The notes beneath the pieces are model-generated. The model was not told the origin of the DNA. It ran no database searches and worked only from the letters and a program-made list of their open reading frames with translations. A program made the translations under genes and the position numbers. Shown one piece after another: positions 6,207-12,404 of a DNA stretch of 13,544 bases. The DNA is from an uncultured Paraburkholderia sp. (GTDB lineage: Bacteria > Pseudomonadota > Gammaproteobacteria > Burkholderiales > Burkholderiaceae): positions 1 through 13,544 of the forward strand of contig CALFSF010000466.1 in assembly GCA_937917025.1 (NCBI GenBank), written 5' to 3'. Position 1 is the first letter of the stretch, and the number at the start of each line of letters is the position of its first letter.

Positions 6207-6241
6207 AAAAACCCCGACAGCCATGGGCTGTCGGGGTTTTT
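6207..6241 (-). terminator. Rho-independent terminator after tRNA-Ala
   Basis: An 11-bp perfect stem (6212-6222 with 6226-6236; arm CCCCGACAGCC) with a 3-nt loop is flanked by AAAAA and TTTTT, so it can act in both directions. It starts 30 bases beyond the tRNA 3' end on the minus strand, and would also shield the tRNA from plus-strand read-through. Confidence 0.9.
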
Positions 6242-6271
6242 GTGATGCTGTGCTGGTGAGTGAATCCTGGG

Positions 6272-6347
<76 letters not shown>

Positions 6348-6359
6348 AACGACTCGCCG

Positions 6360-6368
6360 ATTCTAGCA
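6360..6368 (-). promoter_or_regulatory. Extended -10 promoter of tRNA-Ala
   Basis: TGC followed by TAGAAT (6368-6360, minus) makes an extended -10 element whose start point would fall about five bases before the tRNA 5' end. No good -35 box is seen at 17 bases, consistent with an extended -10 promoter. Confidence 0.6.
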
Positions 6369-6414
6369 CAAGGTTTTTCCGTTTTGCTGCGCCTTCACCC
6401 CGCCTCGTGCCTCG

Positions 6415-6786
6415 TCATTTCGAAGAAGGCGCGCCGGCCAGTACCCACCCGACCACCGCGCGCACATCCGCATCGCTCATCGACGGATGAGACGGCATTG
6501 GAATCGCGCCCCAGACGCCGGAACCGCCGTCCTTCACCTTCTTCACGAGTTTCGTGGTCGCGAGCGGGTCGCCCTTGTACCTGTTCGCGATCTGCTGAAA
6601 CGACGGCCCGACGAGCTTGCGGTCGACGGCGTGGCATCCCATGCACGCGTTGCCCCGCGCGACGGTCAGCCCGCGCGGCGTATCGGCGGCAAGCGCGGGT
6701 CTCGCCACCAAAAGCGCTCCGGCAACGCTGACGCCGACGCACGCGGCGATCACGGCCGGTCTGCCGCGCATCAGGCGATCAGTCAT
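6415..6786 (-). CDS. Small periplasmic class I c-type cytochrome
   Basis: A one-heme electron carrier exported to the periplasm, 123 aa from the ATG at 6786. The N-terminus is a signal peptide: MTDRLMRGRP, a hydrophobic core, then ARPALAADT with cleavage after ALA. The heme site is CMGCH (Cys48, Cys51, His52), and the probable axial Met is in the GVWGAIPMP loop (Met97). KLVGPSFQQIANRY and ADVRAVVGWVLAG are the usual helices of the c-551/c-552 type. A GTG at 6792 overlaps the TGA of the upstream lipoprotein gene as GTGA, so translation is probably coupled whichever start is used; neither has a strong ribosome site. It is last in the yraN-SIS-BON gene string. Its redox partner cannot be told. 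Confidence 0.92.
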   Translation of the reverse strand: MTDRLMRGRPAVIAACVGVSVAGALLVARPALAADTPRGLTVARGNACMGCHAVDRKLVGPSFQQIANRYKGDPLATTKLVKKVKDGGSGVWGAIPMPSHPSMSDADVRAVVGWVLAGAPSSK

Positions 6787-6788
6787 CT

Positions 6789-7586
6789 TCACGGTGTGGT
6801 TGCCGCCGGATTACCGGGATGCACCGAATTCGAGTTCATCACGGGCGCCGGCGGCTGCGTGTCGAGCGGACGCGAAGTGACCGACGAATCCGGCACCGCG
6901 CCGACGGTCGGATCGCTGGCCGACGCCTGCGCCGCATCCGTCCCGCTCGCTGCGGCCGCTGCAGCAGTGGCCGCGGCAGCTTCCTGCGGCAGGATGTACT
7001 GGAACACCTTCACAACCTGCGTGACACCTGACACGCGACTCGCGACGTCCGCACCACGGTTGCCCTCGTCGACAGTAACGAGGCCCATCAGATAGATATT
7101 GCCCCGCTCGCAGACGACCTTGTAGTTGTTCGCCGAGATGTCCTTTTCGGCGATCAGCGCCGTCTTCACGCGGCCTTCCAGATACGTGTCGTTCGTGCGC
7201 GACGAGTACGAACTCGCCGGCGCAATCGCCAGTTCGTTGACGATCGCGTTCACGTTGTTGATATTGCGCACGACGGCTTCGGCCTTCTGCTTCGATGCGT
7301 CGTCCGGCACTTCGCCGGTGATCAGCACGCGACGGTTGAACACGGTCACGTTGATATGCGCCGAGTCCGGCACGTTGTCGTTGATCTGCGTGAGCGCCTT
7401 CACCTGAATCTCGCGATCTTCGGTCTGCGCGCCAAGCGTGCGACGATCCGTGGCCACCAGCGCGCCACCGCCCGCCGCGCCCGCCACAGCCAGGAAGCAG
7501 CCCTGCAGGGTCGCGGAGAGCCCCGCCGCGAAACCGACCACGAGGACAGTTCTCACCAGTGTTTTCTTGACGCGGAATGCGCTCAT
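6789..7586 (-). CDS. Double-BON-domain lipoprotein (DolP/YraP-like)
   Basis: An outer-membrane lipoprotein of the family that helps maintain envelope integrity (E. coli DolP). The signal peptide ends in the lipobox LQGC, with the lipidated Cys at residue 30. Two BON domains follow: the first contains SAHINVTVFNRRVLITGEVP and VRNINNVNAIVNELAI, the second DTYLEGRVKTALIAEKDI, VCERGNIYLMGLVT and ASRVSGVTQVVKVFQYI. A tail of about 65 residues rich in Ala, Ser and Pro extends beyond the point where E. coli DolP (191 aa) ends, giving 265 aa. The start is the ATG at 7586, preceded by AAGGGG; the frame also offers a TTG at 7589. It follows the SIS gene by 18 bases and overlaps or abuts the cytochrome gene, so they probably form one operon. 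The symbol dolP is by family only. Confidence 0.94.
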   Translation of the reverse strand: MSAFRVKKTLVRTVLVVGFAAGLSATLQGCFLAVAGAAGGGALVATDRRTLGAQTEDREIQVKALTQINDNVPDSAHINVTVFNRRVLITGEVPDDASKQKAEAVVRNINNVNAIVNELAIAPASSYSSRTNDTYLEGRVKTALIAEKDISANNYKVVCERGNIYLMGLVTVDEGNRGADVASRVSGVTQVVKVFQYILPQEAAAATAAAAAASGTDAAQASASDPTVGAVPDSSVTSRPLDTQPPAPVMNSNSVHPGNPAATTP

Positions 7587-7604
7587 CAACCCGTTCCCCT
7601 TAAA

Positions 7605-8192
7605 TTAGTCGTCGCCCAGCAACATGGCATCGATACCGTCGCACAGACAATGGATGGTCAGCAAATGCACTTCCTGAATGCGCACCGTTCTGTCGGACGG
7701 CACGCAGATGTGAATGTCAGTATCCGAAAGCGCTTCGTTCACGCGCCCGCCGCCTTTCCCGGTGAGCGCGACGACGATCATTTCGCGCTCGTGCGCATCG
7801 TCGATGGCGGCAAGCACGTTCGCCGACTCGCCCGACGTGGTGATCGCGAGCAGGACGTCACCGGGCTGGCCCAGCGCGCGGACCTGCTTCGAGAAAATCT
7901 GGTCGAACGAATAGTCGTTGGCAATTGCAGTGATCACCGACGAATCGGTGCTAAGCGCAATCGCCGGCAAACCCGGCCGCTCGCGTTCGAAGCGGCCGAT
8001 GAGTTCCGCGGCGAAGTGCTGCGCGTCCGCCGCCGAGCCGCCGTTGCCGCACGCAAGAATGCGATTGCCGTTGGCAAGCGCGGTGAACATCGTGTCGACC
8101 GCCGCGGCAATCGGCATCGACAATGTTTCGAGTGCTTCGAGCTTGACTGCCGCGCTATCGCGGAAGTGTTGTTGAATGCGTTCGACTGACAT
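7605..8192 (-). CDS. diaA: SIS-domain protein, DiaA / phosphoheptose isomerase (GmhA) family
   Basis: A 195-aa cytosolic sugar-isomerase-fold protein. The neighbourhood (yraN, BON lipoprotein, rsmI) is that of E. coli diaA, whose product binds DnaA and promotes timely replication initiation. The sequence has the SIS core CGNGGSAADAQHFAAELIGR (48-67), TTSGESANVL and LTGKGGG. Near the C-terminus RIQEVHLLTIHCLCDGID matches DiaA. The four metal-ligand positions of GmhA (His59, Glu63, Gln173, His181 here) are all kept, whereas from memory E. coli DiaA lacks the Glu and the last His. A heptose isomerase activity therefore cannot be excluded, and databases often name this gene gmhA. The ATG at 8192 matches relatives starting MSVERIQQHF; upstream in-frame ATGs (8228, 8240) look spurious. 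The symbol follows context. Confidence 0.93.
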   Translation of the reverse strand: MSVERIQQHFRDSAAVKLEALETLSMPIAAAVDTMFTALANGNRILACGNGGSAADAQHFAAELIGRFERERPGLPAIALSTDSSVITAIANDYSFDQIFSKQVRALGQPGDVLLAITTSGESANVLAAIDDAHEREMIVVALTGKGGGRVNEALSDTDIHICVPSDRTVRIQEVHLLTIHCLCDGIDAMLLGDD

Positions 8193-8381
8193 CGAGTCTC
8201 TATCTTGTACTGCAAATTTAGCCTGCATCGAGGCACGCATGCATGCGCGTCACGTGATTCCGGCGACCGGTTCAGCGCGTGCGATGCGGACAATATCCTG
8301 GGAACAACCTCGCGCAAAATAATGCCGGCCCGCACGCGTTCGCAAGTTTAGCGTACTCAGACGCGCAATCAGCACGTTAGC
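8193..8381. other. Intergenic gap between yraN and the SIS gene
   Basis: No gene is seen in these 189 bases. A possible minus-strand promoter for the SIS-BON-cytochrome genes is TTGCGA, 18 bases, TATTTT, near 8344-8315. A perfect 12-bp palindrome CGCATGCATGCG lies at 8236-8247. Either could matter for expression; both are by eye. Confidence 0.4.
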
Positions 8382-8822
8382 TCACACTTCGTCGGCGCGA
8401 AACGCGTCGCGTAACCACACGAGCTGCCCGGCTTCGAATGCGATCACGTCGAAGCGGCACGCCGCGGTACCTGACGTGCGTGTTGCCAGATAGTGCTGCG
8501 CCGCGTGCACGATGCGCCGCTTCTTTTGCCACCCGACGCTCGCCGCCGCGCCGCCATGGCGCCGCTGGCGGCGCGCGCGAACCTCGACGAACACCAGCGT
8601 GCCATCGCGATCACGCATCACGAGGTCGATCTCGCCGCCCCGGCACAACACGTTGCGCGCAACGAAGCGCAGGCGCTGACGCTGCAGAAAGCCGAGCGCG
8701 TGTGCTTCGAATGCCGCTCCGACGACATTGGACCGCCGGTATCCCGAAAAGTTGTCCACGGCGCGCGGCGCGCCGGCGAGCTCGCGCGAGCGCCCCGGAA
8801 TCGGCCGCTGCGCGTGGCACAA
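8382..8822 (-). CDS. yraN: UPF0102 family protein YraN, putative endonuclease fold
   Basis: A small protein of the YraN/UPF0102 family, which has a restriction-endonuclease-like fold and no settled function. The hallmark pattern is visible: GAAFEAHALGFL (Glu39), RNVLCRGGEIDLVMRD (Glu64, Asp66), TLVFVEVRAR (Glu80, Arg82) and CRFDVIAFE. An N-terminal extension of about 34 residues precedes the domain. I chose the TTG at 8822 (MCHAQRPIPG, 146 aa) because I recall Burkholderia homologues starting MCHA at this point, and because an AAGG lies six bases upstream. The alternative ATG at 8861 would give 159 aa and overlap the rsmI start codon. It heads the minus-strand gene string; a 189-base gap separates it from the SIS gene. 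Confidence 0.9.
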   Translation of the reverse strand: MCHAQRPIPGRSRELAGAPRAVDNFSGYRRSNVVGAAFEAHALGFLQRQRLRFVARNVLCRGGEIDLVMRDRDGTLVFVEVRARRQRRHGGAAASVGWQKKRRIVHAAQHYLATRTSGTAACRFDVIAFEAGQLVWLRDAFRADEV

Positions 8823-8859
8823 TGTCGGCCTTGCTTCGTCTGTCTGTGTCTTCTGCTTC

Positions 8860-9732
8860 ATGACTCCTCTCACCGAACTTGCGCAAGGGCAGCACTATCC
8901 TGCCGCCGCGCTGTATGTCGTCGCGACACCGATCGGCAACGTGGCCGACATCACGGTGCGCGCACTGCACGTGCTTGGACTCGTGGACCGCATCGCCGCC
9001 GAAGACACACGCAACACCGGCCAGCTCCTCGCGCGCTACGGCATCTCGAAGCCACTCATCGCCGTGCATCAGCACAACGAAAGCGCCGCAGCGCACCGCG
9101 TGATCGAGCATCTGCAGGCGGGCGAACGGGTCGCCTGCGTGTCGGACGCGGGGACGCCCGGCATTTCGGACCCGGGCGCAAAACTCGTCGACGCGGTGCG
9201 CGAAGCCGGCTATCCCGTCATCCCGCTGCCAGGCGCAAGCGCGCTTGCCACGGCACTGAGCGCCGCAGGCGACTGGGTCGCCACGTTTTCGTTTATCGGC
9301 TTTCTGCCGCCCAAGGCAAAACAGCGCGCAACCGCGCTCGCCGAACTTGCCGTTCACCCGCACGCGCTGGTGTTTTACGAGGCGCCGCATCGCATCGTCG
9401 AAACCGTCGAAGCGCTCGCCGAAGCATTCGGCGGTAGCCGCCGGCTGCTCATTGCACGTGAGTTGACGAAGTTACATGAGTCGCTGCACCGCTGCACCCT
9501 GGCCGAAGGGCCAACGTGGCTGGCGGCCGATCCGAACCGTCAACGTGGCGAGTTCGTGGTGGTGGTGGAGGGCGCGCCGCGCGAGGCGTCGGGCGAAACC
9601 GATCACGATGCGCTGCTCGGCATCCTGATGGAAGAAATGTCGGTGAGCAGCGCCGCGAAAGTGGCGGCCGCTATCACGGGCGCATCGCGCAACGCGCTGT
9701 ACACGCGCGCGCTGGCGCTCAGGAAAGACTAA
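8860..9732 (+). CDS. rsmI: 16S rRNA (cytidine-1402-2'-O)-methyltransferase RsmI
   Basis: A SAM-dependent enzyme that 2'-O-methylates C1402 in the decoding centre of 16S rRNA. It belongs to the tetrapyrrole-methylase (SPOUT-unrelated, class III) fold. The 290-aa product matches E. coli RsmI (YraL) throughout: LYVVATPIGNVADIT (19-32), AAEDTRNTG (46-54), VHQHNE (69-74), SDAGTPGISDPG (95-106), VIPLPGASA, FIGFLPPKAK, FYEAPHRIVE and ARELTKLHE. A C-terminal segment carries GEFVVVVEG and the helical SRNALYTRALAL. The ATG at 8860 is two bases inside the alternative yraN start on the other strand and has no clear ribosome site; a CACAAT -10-like box at 8817-8822 could give a 30-nt leader. It is divergent from yraN as in E. 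coli. Confidence 0.97.
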   Translation: MTPLTELAQGQHYPAAALYVVATPIGNVADITVRALHVLGLVDRIAAEDTRNTGQLLARYGISKPLIAVHQHNESAAAHRVIEHLQAGERVACVSDAGTPGISDPGAKLVDAVREAGYPVIPLPGASALATALSAAGDWVATFSFIGFLPPKAKQRATALAELAVHPHALVFYEAPHRIVETVEALAEAFGGSRRLLIARELTKLHESLHRCTLAEGPTWLAADPNRQRGEFVVVVEGAPREASGETDHDALLGILMEEMSVSSAAKVAAAITGASRNALYTRALALRKD

Positions 9733-9754
9733 GGGCCGCACAGCGGCGGCCCTT
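9731..9754 (+). terminator. Hairpin at the rsmI 3' end
   Basis: A 9-bp perfect stem AAGGGCCGC/GCGGCCCTT (9731-9739 with 9746-9754) with a 6-nt loop begins inside the rsmI stop codon, between the convergent rsmI and rlpA genes. No T run follows, so it is a probable but not ideal terminator. Confidence 0.5.
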
Positions 9755-9803
9755 CGTTGAAGCGTTCGCCCGCTGACACCGGTTCAGCGAGCCGCCCTTC
9801 GGC

Positions 9804-10412
9804 TTACTTGTCCGCGCCGGAGGGATTCATGGCCAGCGTTTCCTTGTTCAGCGCGACACGGGCTTCCTGCGGCGACAGTCCTTCGATCGTCACGCGCGCG
9901 GTGCCCTTGTGCTCCATGTCGAGCGCCGTCGCGGCCGCATAGGAAAGATCGATCACGCGGCCGCGCACGAACGGGCCGCGGTCGTTGATGCGCACCACGA
10001 CCGAGCGCGACGTCGCCGGATTCGTCACACGAACATAGGAACCGAGCGGCAGCGTCTTGTGCGCCGCGGTGAGCGCGTGCATGTTATAGCGCTCGCCATT
10101 GGCCGTCTTGCGGCCATGGAAGAAGCGGCCGTACCACGAGGCGCGTCCGGTCTGGTGGAAGTCCGAAACGTCGGGACTCTTGTCGTCGAGCGGCGTGGCG
10201 TCGGCGAGCGACTTGCTGCTACCCGCGGACGGATTGCTGAACATCGTGGGCGTAGCGAACGACTGCGGCGCGCCGCTGCTGGCCGTGCGCGCGTCCTTCG
10301 TGGCCAGCGGCGTGCCGCTGGTCTGAGTGGCCGGACCCGGTGGCATCGCGCACCCGGTCATGACCAGAAAAGCAAAAAGACTCCCGATACGTCGAGGTAG
10401 TCGAGTGTTCAT
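9804..10412 (-). CDS. rlpA: RlpA-type septal lytic transglycosylase lipoprotein
   Basis: An envelope lipoprotein that cleaves denuded peptidoglycan strands and helps separate daughter cells in related bacteria. The 202-aa product starts MNTRLPRRIGSLFAFLVMTGC, with the lipobox ending at Cys21. A Ser/Ala/Thr-rich linker runs to about residue 85. The double-psi beta-barrel (about 88-178) contains GRASWYGRFFHGRKTANGERY with the conserved Glu107 region, LTAAHKTLPLGSYVRVTN, and VRINDRGPFVRGRVIDLS with Asp144. The C-terminal SPOR (denuded-glycan binding) domain of E. coli and Pseudomonas RlpA is absent: only about 25 residues follow the barrel. The ATG at 10412 gives a standard lipoprotein signal; one at 10442 would extend it by ten residues, and neither has a good ribosome site. 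It stands alone, convergent with rsmI. Confidence 0.95.
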   Translation of the reverse strand: MNTRLPRRIGSLFAFLVMTGCAMPPGPATQTSGTPLATKDARTASSGAPQSFATPTMFSNPSAGSSKSLADATPLDDKSPDVSDFHQTGRASWYGRFFHGRKTANGERYNMHALTAAHKTLPLGSYVRVTNPATSRSVVVRINDRGPFVRGRVIDLSYAAATALDMEHKGTARVTIEGLSPQEARVALNKETLAMNPSGADK

Positions 10413-10496
10413 AAGGCGTGTGTTCACATTGTCGAGCCGCATCTCGCGATCGCTGCGAGTTGCCTGCGACTCCGGCGGCAAGGGCAAAGCAAAACG

Positions 10497-10513
10497 CTGC
10501 GCCTTTTGCGCAG
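10497..10513 (-). terminator. Small terminator-like hairpin upstream of rlpA
   Basis: On the minus strand CTGCGC, loop AAAAG, GCGCAG is followed by CGTTTTGCTTT. It lies about 85 bases before the rlpA ATG, so it could end an upstream minus-strand RNA or act in the rlpA leader. The short stem and interrupted T tract keep confidence low. Confidence 0.35.
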
Positions 10514-10541
10514 AGCTTCGAAAGCCCGGATGCGACATACT

Positions 10542-10700
10542 CTGCCGCTACCGCACGGTTAGTTTTCACGTCTGGCGCAACCTGTCCCCGGCAGCCTGAC
10601 CAGACCCCACAAGCCGCCATCGAACGTGGCAATCACGTTCTTGTGCGCCATAAACGGCGGACAGGAACGGCGGCGTAGGCCCCATCCAGCGGCACGGCAG
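10542..10700. ncRNA. Candidate structured RNA with 6S-like layout (strand uncertain)
   Basis: Nested complementary segments give one long rod. Closing stems: CTGCCG (10542-10547) with CGGCAG (10695-10700), and CCGC (10551-10554) with GCGG (10689-10692). Then comes a large open bubble of 26 and 23 nt, then CCTGTCC (10581-10587) with GGACAGG (10659-10665). A smaller loop leads to CACAA (10608-10612) with TTGTG (10641-10645), and finally GAACGTG/CACGTTC (10622-10640) closed by a 5-nt loop. Closing stem, big central bubble and long terminal stem are the 6S RNA plan, but no primary-sequence match was recognised. On the minus strand it would end at the 10497-10513 hairpin followed by CGTTTTGCTTT; on the plus strand at the 10745-10764 hairpin. 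Confidence 0.3.
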
Positions 10701-11002
10701 CTAGGCCGTTGCAGACGCGTTGCGCCTGGCTGGACAAGACGTGCGCATCGACCTCAGTCGATGCTTGATTTGCCGTCACAACAGCACGGCACAAACTTGA
10801 CGGCGATTAAAACACCCGCTCAAAAAAGGTGAGTTATCGCCAGTTGACAGCACGGATTCCATGCATGATGGACTCATTATACCCAAAACACATCGTCCAC
10901 GCCCCGGACCCTCCCAATCCGTCATTCATTTTCACTATGGATGCAAAAATGGGCATTGTCGATATGCCGTCTGGCCGGGCGGCGGCGGCTGGCCGCGGCC
11001 GG

Positions 11003-11008
11003 TACAAT
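11003..11008 (+). promoter_or_regulatory. -10 box of the ycbL-like/exonuclease operon
   Basis: TACAAT, preceded by CCGG, would start transcription near 11015, about 20 nt before the ATG at 11036. No good -35 is seen 16-18 bases upstream, so this is tentative. Confidence 0.4.
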
Positions 11009-11035
11009 CGGGGTTTTGCAGCGGCCCGCGTCCTT

Positions 11036-11680
11036 ATGAAAGTCACCCTGATTCCCGTCACCCCGTTCCAGCAGAACAGCTCGCTGCTTGTCTGCGAAGC
11101 GACCGGGCGCGCCGCCGTGGTCGACCCGGGCGGCGACCTCGACATCATCCAGCGGGAAGTCGGGCGGCAGAACGCGACGGTCGAAAAGGTGCTGCTCACC
11201 CACGGCCATATCGATCACTGCGCCGGCGCGAAAACGCTGGCCGATCATTACGGCGTGAAGATCGAGGGTCCGCATGAAGACGAGCGTTTCTGGATCGACC
11301 AGTTGCCGGCACAGAGCGCGCGCTTCGGTTTTCCCGCAGCGCAGGCGTTCGTGCCCGACCGCTGGCTGCAGGACGGCGAAACGGTGAGCTTCGGCAATGA
11401 AACGCTCGAGGTTTATCACTGCCCGGGGCATACGCCCGGTCATGTAGTCTTTTTCAGCCGCGGGCATCGGCTGGCGATCGTCGGCGATGTGCTCTTCGCC
11501 GGTTCGATCGGCCGCACCGATTTTCCGCGCGGCAATCACGGTGATCTGATCCGCGCGATCCGCGAAAAACTCTGGCCGCTCGGCGACGACGTGACGTTCG
11601 TCCCCGGTCATGGGCCAACCTCGACGTTCGGCGCCGAACGTCGCACGAATCCGTACGTCGCCCACGGAGCCAGCGCATGA
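11036..11680 (+). CDS. ycbL: Metallo-beta-lactamase-fold hydrolase, YcbL / glyoxalase II-like
   Basis: A cytosolic zinc hydrolase of the YcbL type (short glyoxalase II relatives that cleave S-lactoylglutathione-like thioesters). The 214-aa product has the metal motif THGHIDH (55-61: His56, His58, Asp60, His61). HCPGHTPGHVVFF (His132), the bridging Asp151 in IVGDVLFAGSIGRTDFPRG, and PGHGP (His192) complete the binuclear site. Length and sequence match YcbL nearly end to end by memory. The ATG at 11036 is chosen because homologues start MKVTLIPVTPF-like; the frame is open to 10829, but the extra sequence is low-complexity and includes the promoter. Its TGA overlaps the ATG of the exonuclease gene as ATGA, so the two are co-translated. 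The physiological substrate is unproven. Confidence 0.94.
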   Translation: MKVTLIPVTPFQQNSSLLVCEATGRAAVVDPGGDLDIIQREVGRQNATVEKVLLTHGHIDHCAGAKTLADHYGVKIEGPHEDERFWIDQLPAQSARFGFPAAQAFVPDRWLQDGETVSFGNETLEVYHCPGHTPGHVVFFSRGHRLAIVGDVLFAGSIGRTDFPRGNHGDLIRAIREKLWPLGDDVTFVPGHGPTSTFGAERRTNPYVAHGASA

Positions 11681-12303
11681 CCGCCGAAATCTATGTGAGC
11701 ACGGATGTCGAAGCGGACGGCCCGATTCCCGGCCCGCATTCGATGCTGAGTTTCGCGTCGGCGGCCTACACCGCCGACAAAAAACTGATCGCGACTTTTT
11801 CCGCGAACCTCGAGTTGCTGGAAGGCGCGGCGCCGCATCCGGTGCAGGCCGCGTGGTGGCAAACCCAGCCGGACGCGTGGGCGGCGTGCCGCAAGGACCT
11901 GCAGCAGCCCGGCGCGGCACTCAACGCCTACGTCGAATGGGTCGAGGCGCTGCCCGGCAAACCCGTGTTCGTCGCGATGCCGGCGGGCTTCGATTTCACG
12001 TTCATGTTCTGGTACATGATGCGCTTCACGGGGCGCTGTCCGTTCTCGTGGTCCGCGCTCGATATCAAGACGCTCGCGTTCGCGATGACAGGGCTGCCGT
12101 ACCGCAAATGCATCAAACCACGCTTTCCGAAGCACTGGTTCGACGACCATCCGCACACCCACGTCGCGCTCGACGACGCAATCGAACAGGGCGCGCTTTT
12201 CTGCAACATGCTGGCGGAATTGCGTGCCGCGCAACAATCCGCCGCGCAAGCCGCTGATAGGGACGCCTCAGGACAAAACGTCGCCGACGAACCGGCAAAT
12301 TAG
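11677..12303 (+). CDS. DEDDh-family 3'-5' exonuclease
   Basis: A predicted RNase T/DnaQ-fold exonuclease of 208 aa. All five DEDDh catalytic positions can be seen: Asp10 and Glu12 in STDVEADGP, Asp106 in GFDFTFM, and His162 and Asp167 in HVALDD (HxAxxD). The C-terminal 25 residues are a polar tail. Whether the substrate is RNA or DNA cannot be told; it is smaller than, and different from, DnaQ, RNase T and oligoribonuclease. The ATG at 11677 overlaps the stop of the hydrolase gene and has GGAG (11666-11669) seven bases upstream. Pairing with a YcbL-type hydrolase suggests shared expression but not necessarily shared function. Confidence 0.92.
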   Translation: MTAEIYVSTDVEADGPIPGPHSMLSFASAAYTADKKLIATFSANLELLEGAAPHPVQAAWWQTQPDAWAACRKDLQQPGAALNAYVEWVEALPGKPVFVAMPAGFDFTFMFWYMMRFTGRCPFSWSALDIKTLAFAMTGLPYRKCIKPRFPKHWFDDHPHTHVALDDAIEQGALFCNMLAELRAAQQSAAQAADRDASGQNVADEPAN

Positions 12304-12332
12304 GTAATCTCCCTCGTCAACCGCGTTTTACA

Positions 12333-12361
12333 TTGCGTTTCGTTTTTGCGGGCTCTACCAT
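12333..12361 (+). promoter_or_regulatory. Candidate promoter of the Lrp-family gene
   Basis: TTGCGT (12333-12338) and TACCAT (12356-12361) are 17 bases apart, with a start near 12368 and a leader of about 34 nt. No plus-strand terminator is seen after the exonuclease gene, so read-through is also possible. Confidence 0.4.
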
Positions 12362-12391
12362 TCAGATTCAGGGACATGGCGAAGCAAAAAC

Positions 12392-12404
12392 GGAGGCGCA
12401 GTTG
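12392..12404 (+). promoter_or_regulatory. Ribosome-binding site fixing a TTG start for the Lrp-family gene
   Basis: GGAGG (12392-12396) lies five bases before TTG (12402-12404). No ATG is available in this frame near the domain start. Confidence 0.7.

Larger units (their letters stand above)
10413..11035. other. 623-base gene-free region between rlpA and ycbL-like gene
   Basis: No open frame here looks like a protein gene: those that cross it are shadows, or depend on extending rlpA or the hydrolase upstream. It holds many inverted repeats: a 5-nt-loop hairpin CTGCGC/GCGCAG (10497-10513), a nested structure (10542-10700), an 8-bp hairpin GCATCGAC/GTCGATGC (10745-10764), TGCCGT/ACGGCA (10771-10791) and GGCGAT/ATCGCC (10802-10841). 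It also has a perfect TTGACA (10844-10849) without a matching -10, and the -10 box TACAAT (11003-11008) of the hydrolase gene. Confidence 0.6.

Noticed and set aside
10562..10651. A 30-codon minus-strand frame starting MAHKNVIATFDGG inside the structured gap
   Set aside because: No ribosome site, and the same bases are better explained by the nested hairpins.
10844..10849. Perfect TTGACA taken as a promoter
   Set aside because: No -10 box at 15-19 bases; the nearest TATACC is 28 bases away.
10829..11035. Longer N-terminus for the YcbL-like hydrolase
   Set aside because: The extra 69 codons precede the conserved family start, are low in complexity near the end, and contain the likely -10 box.
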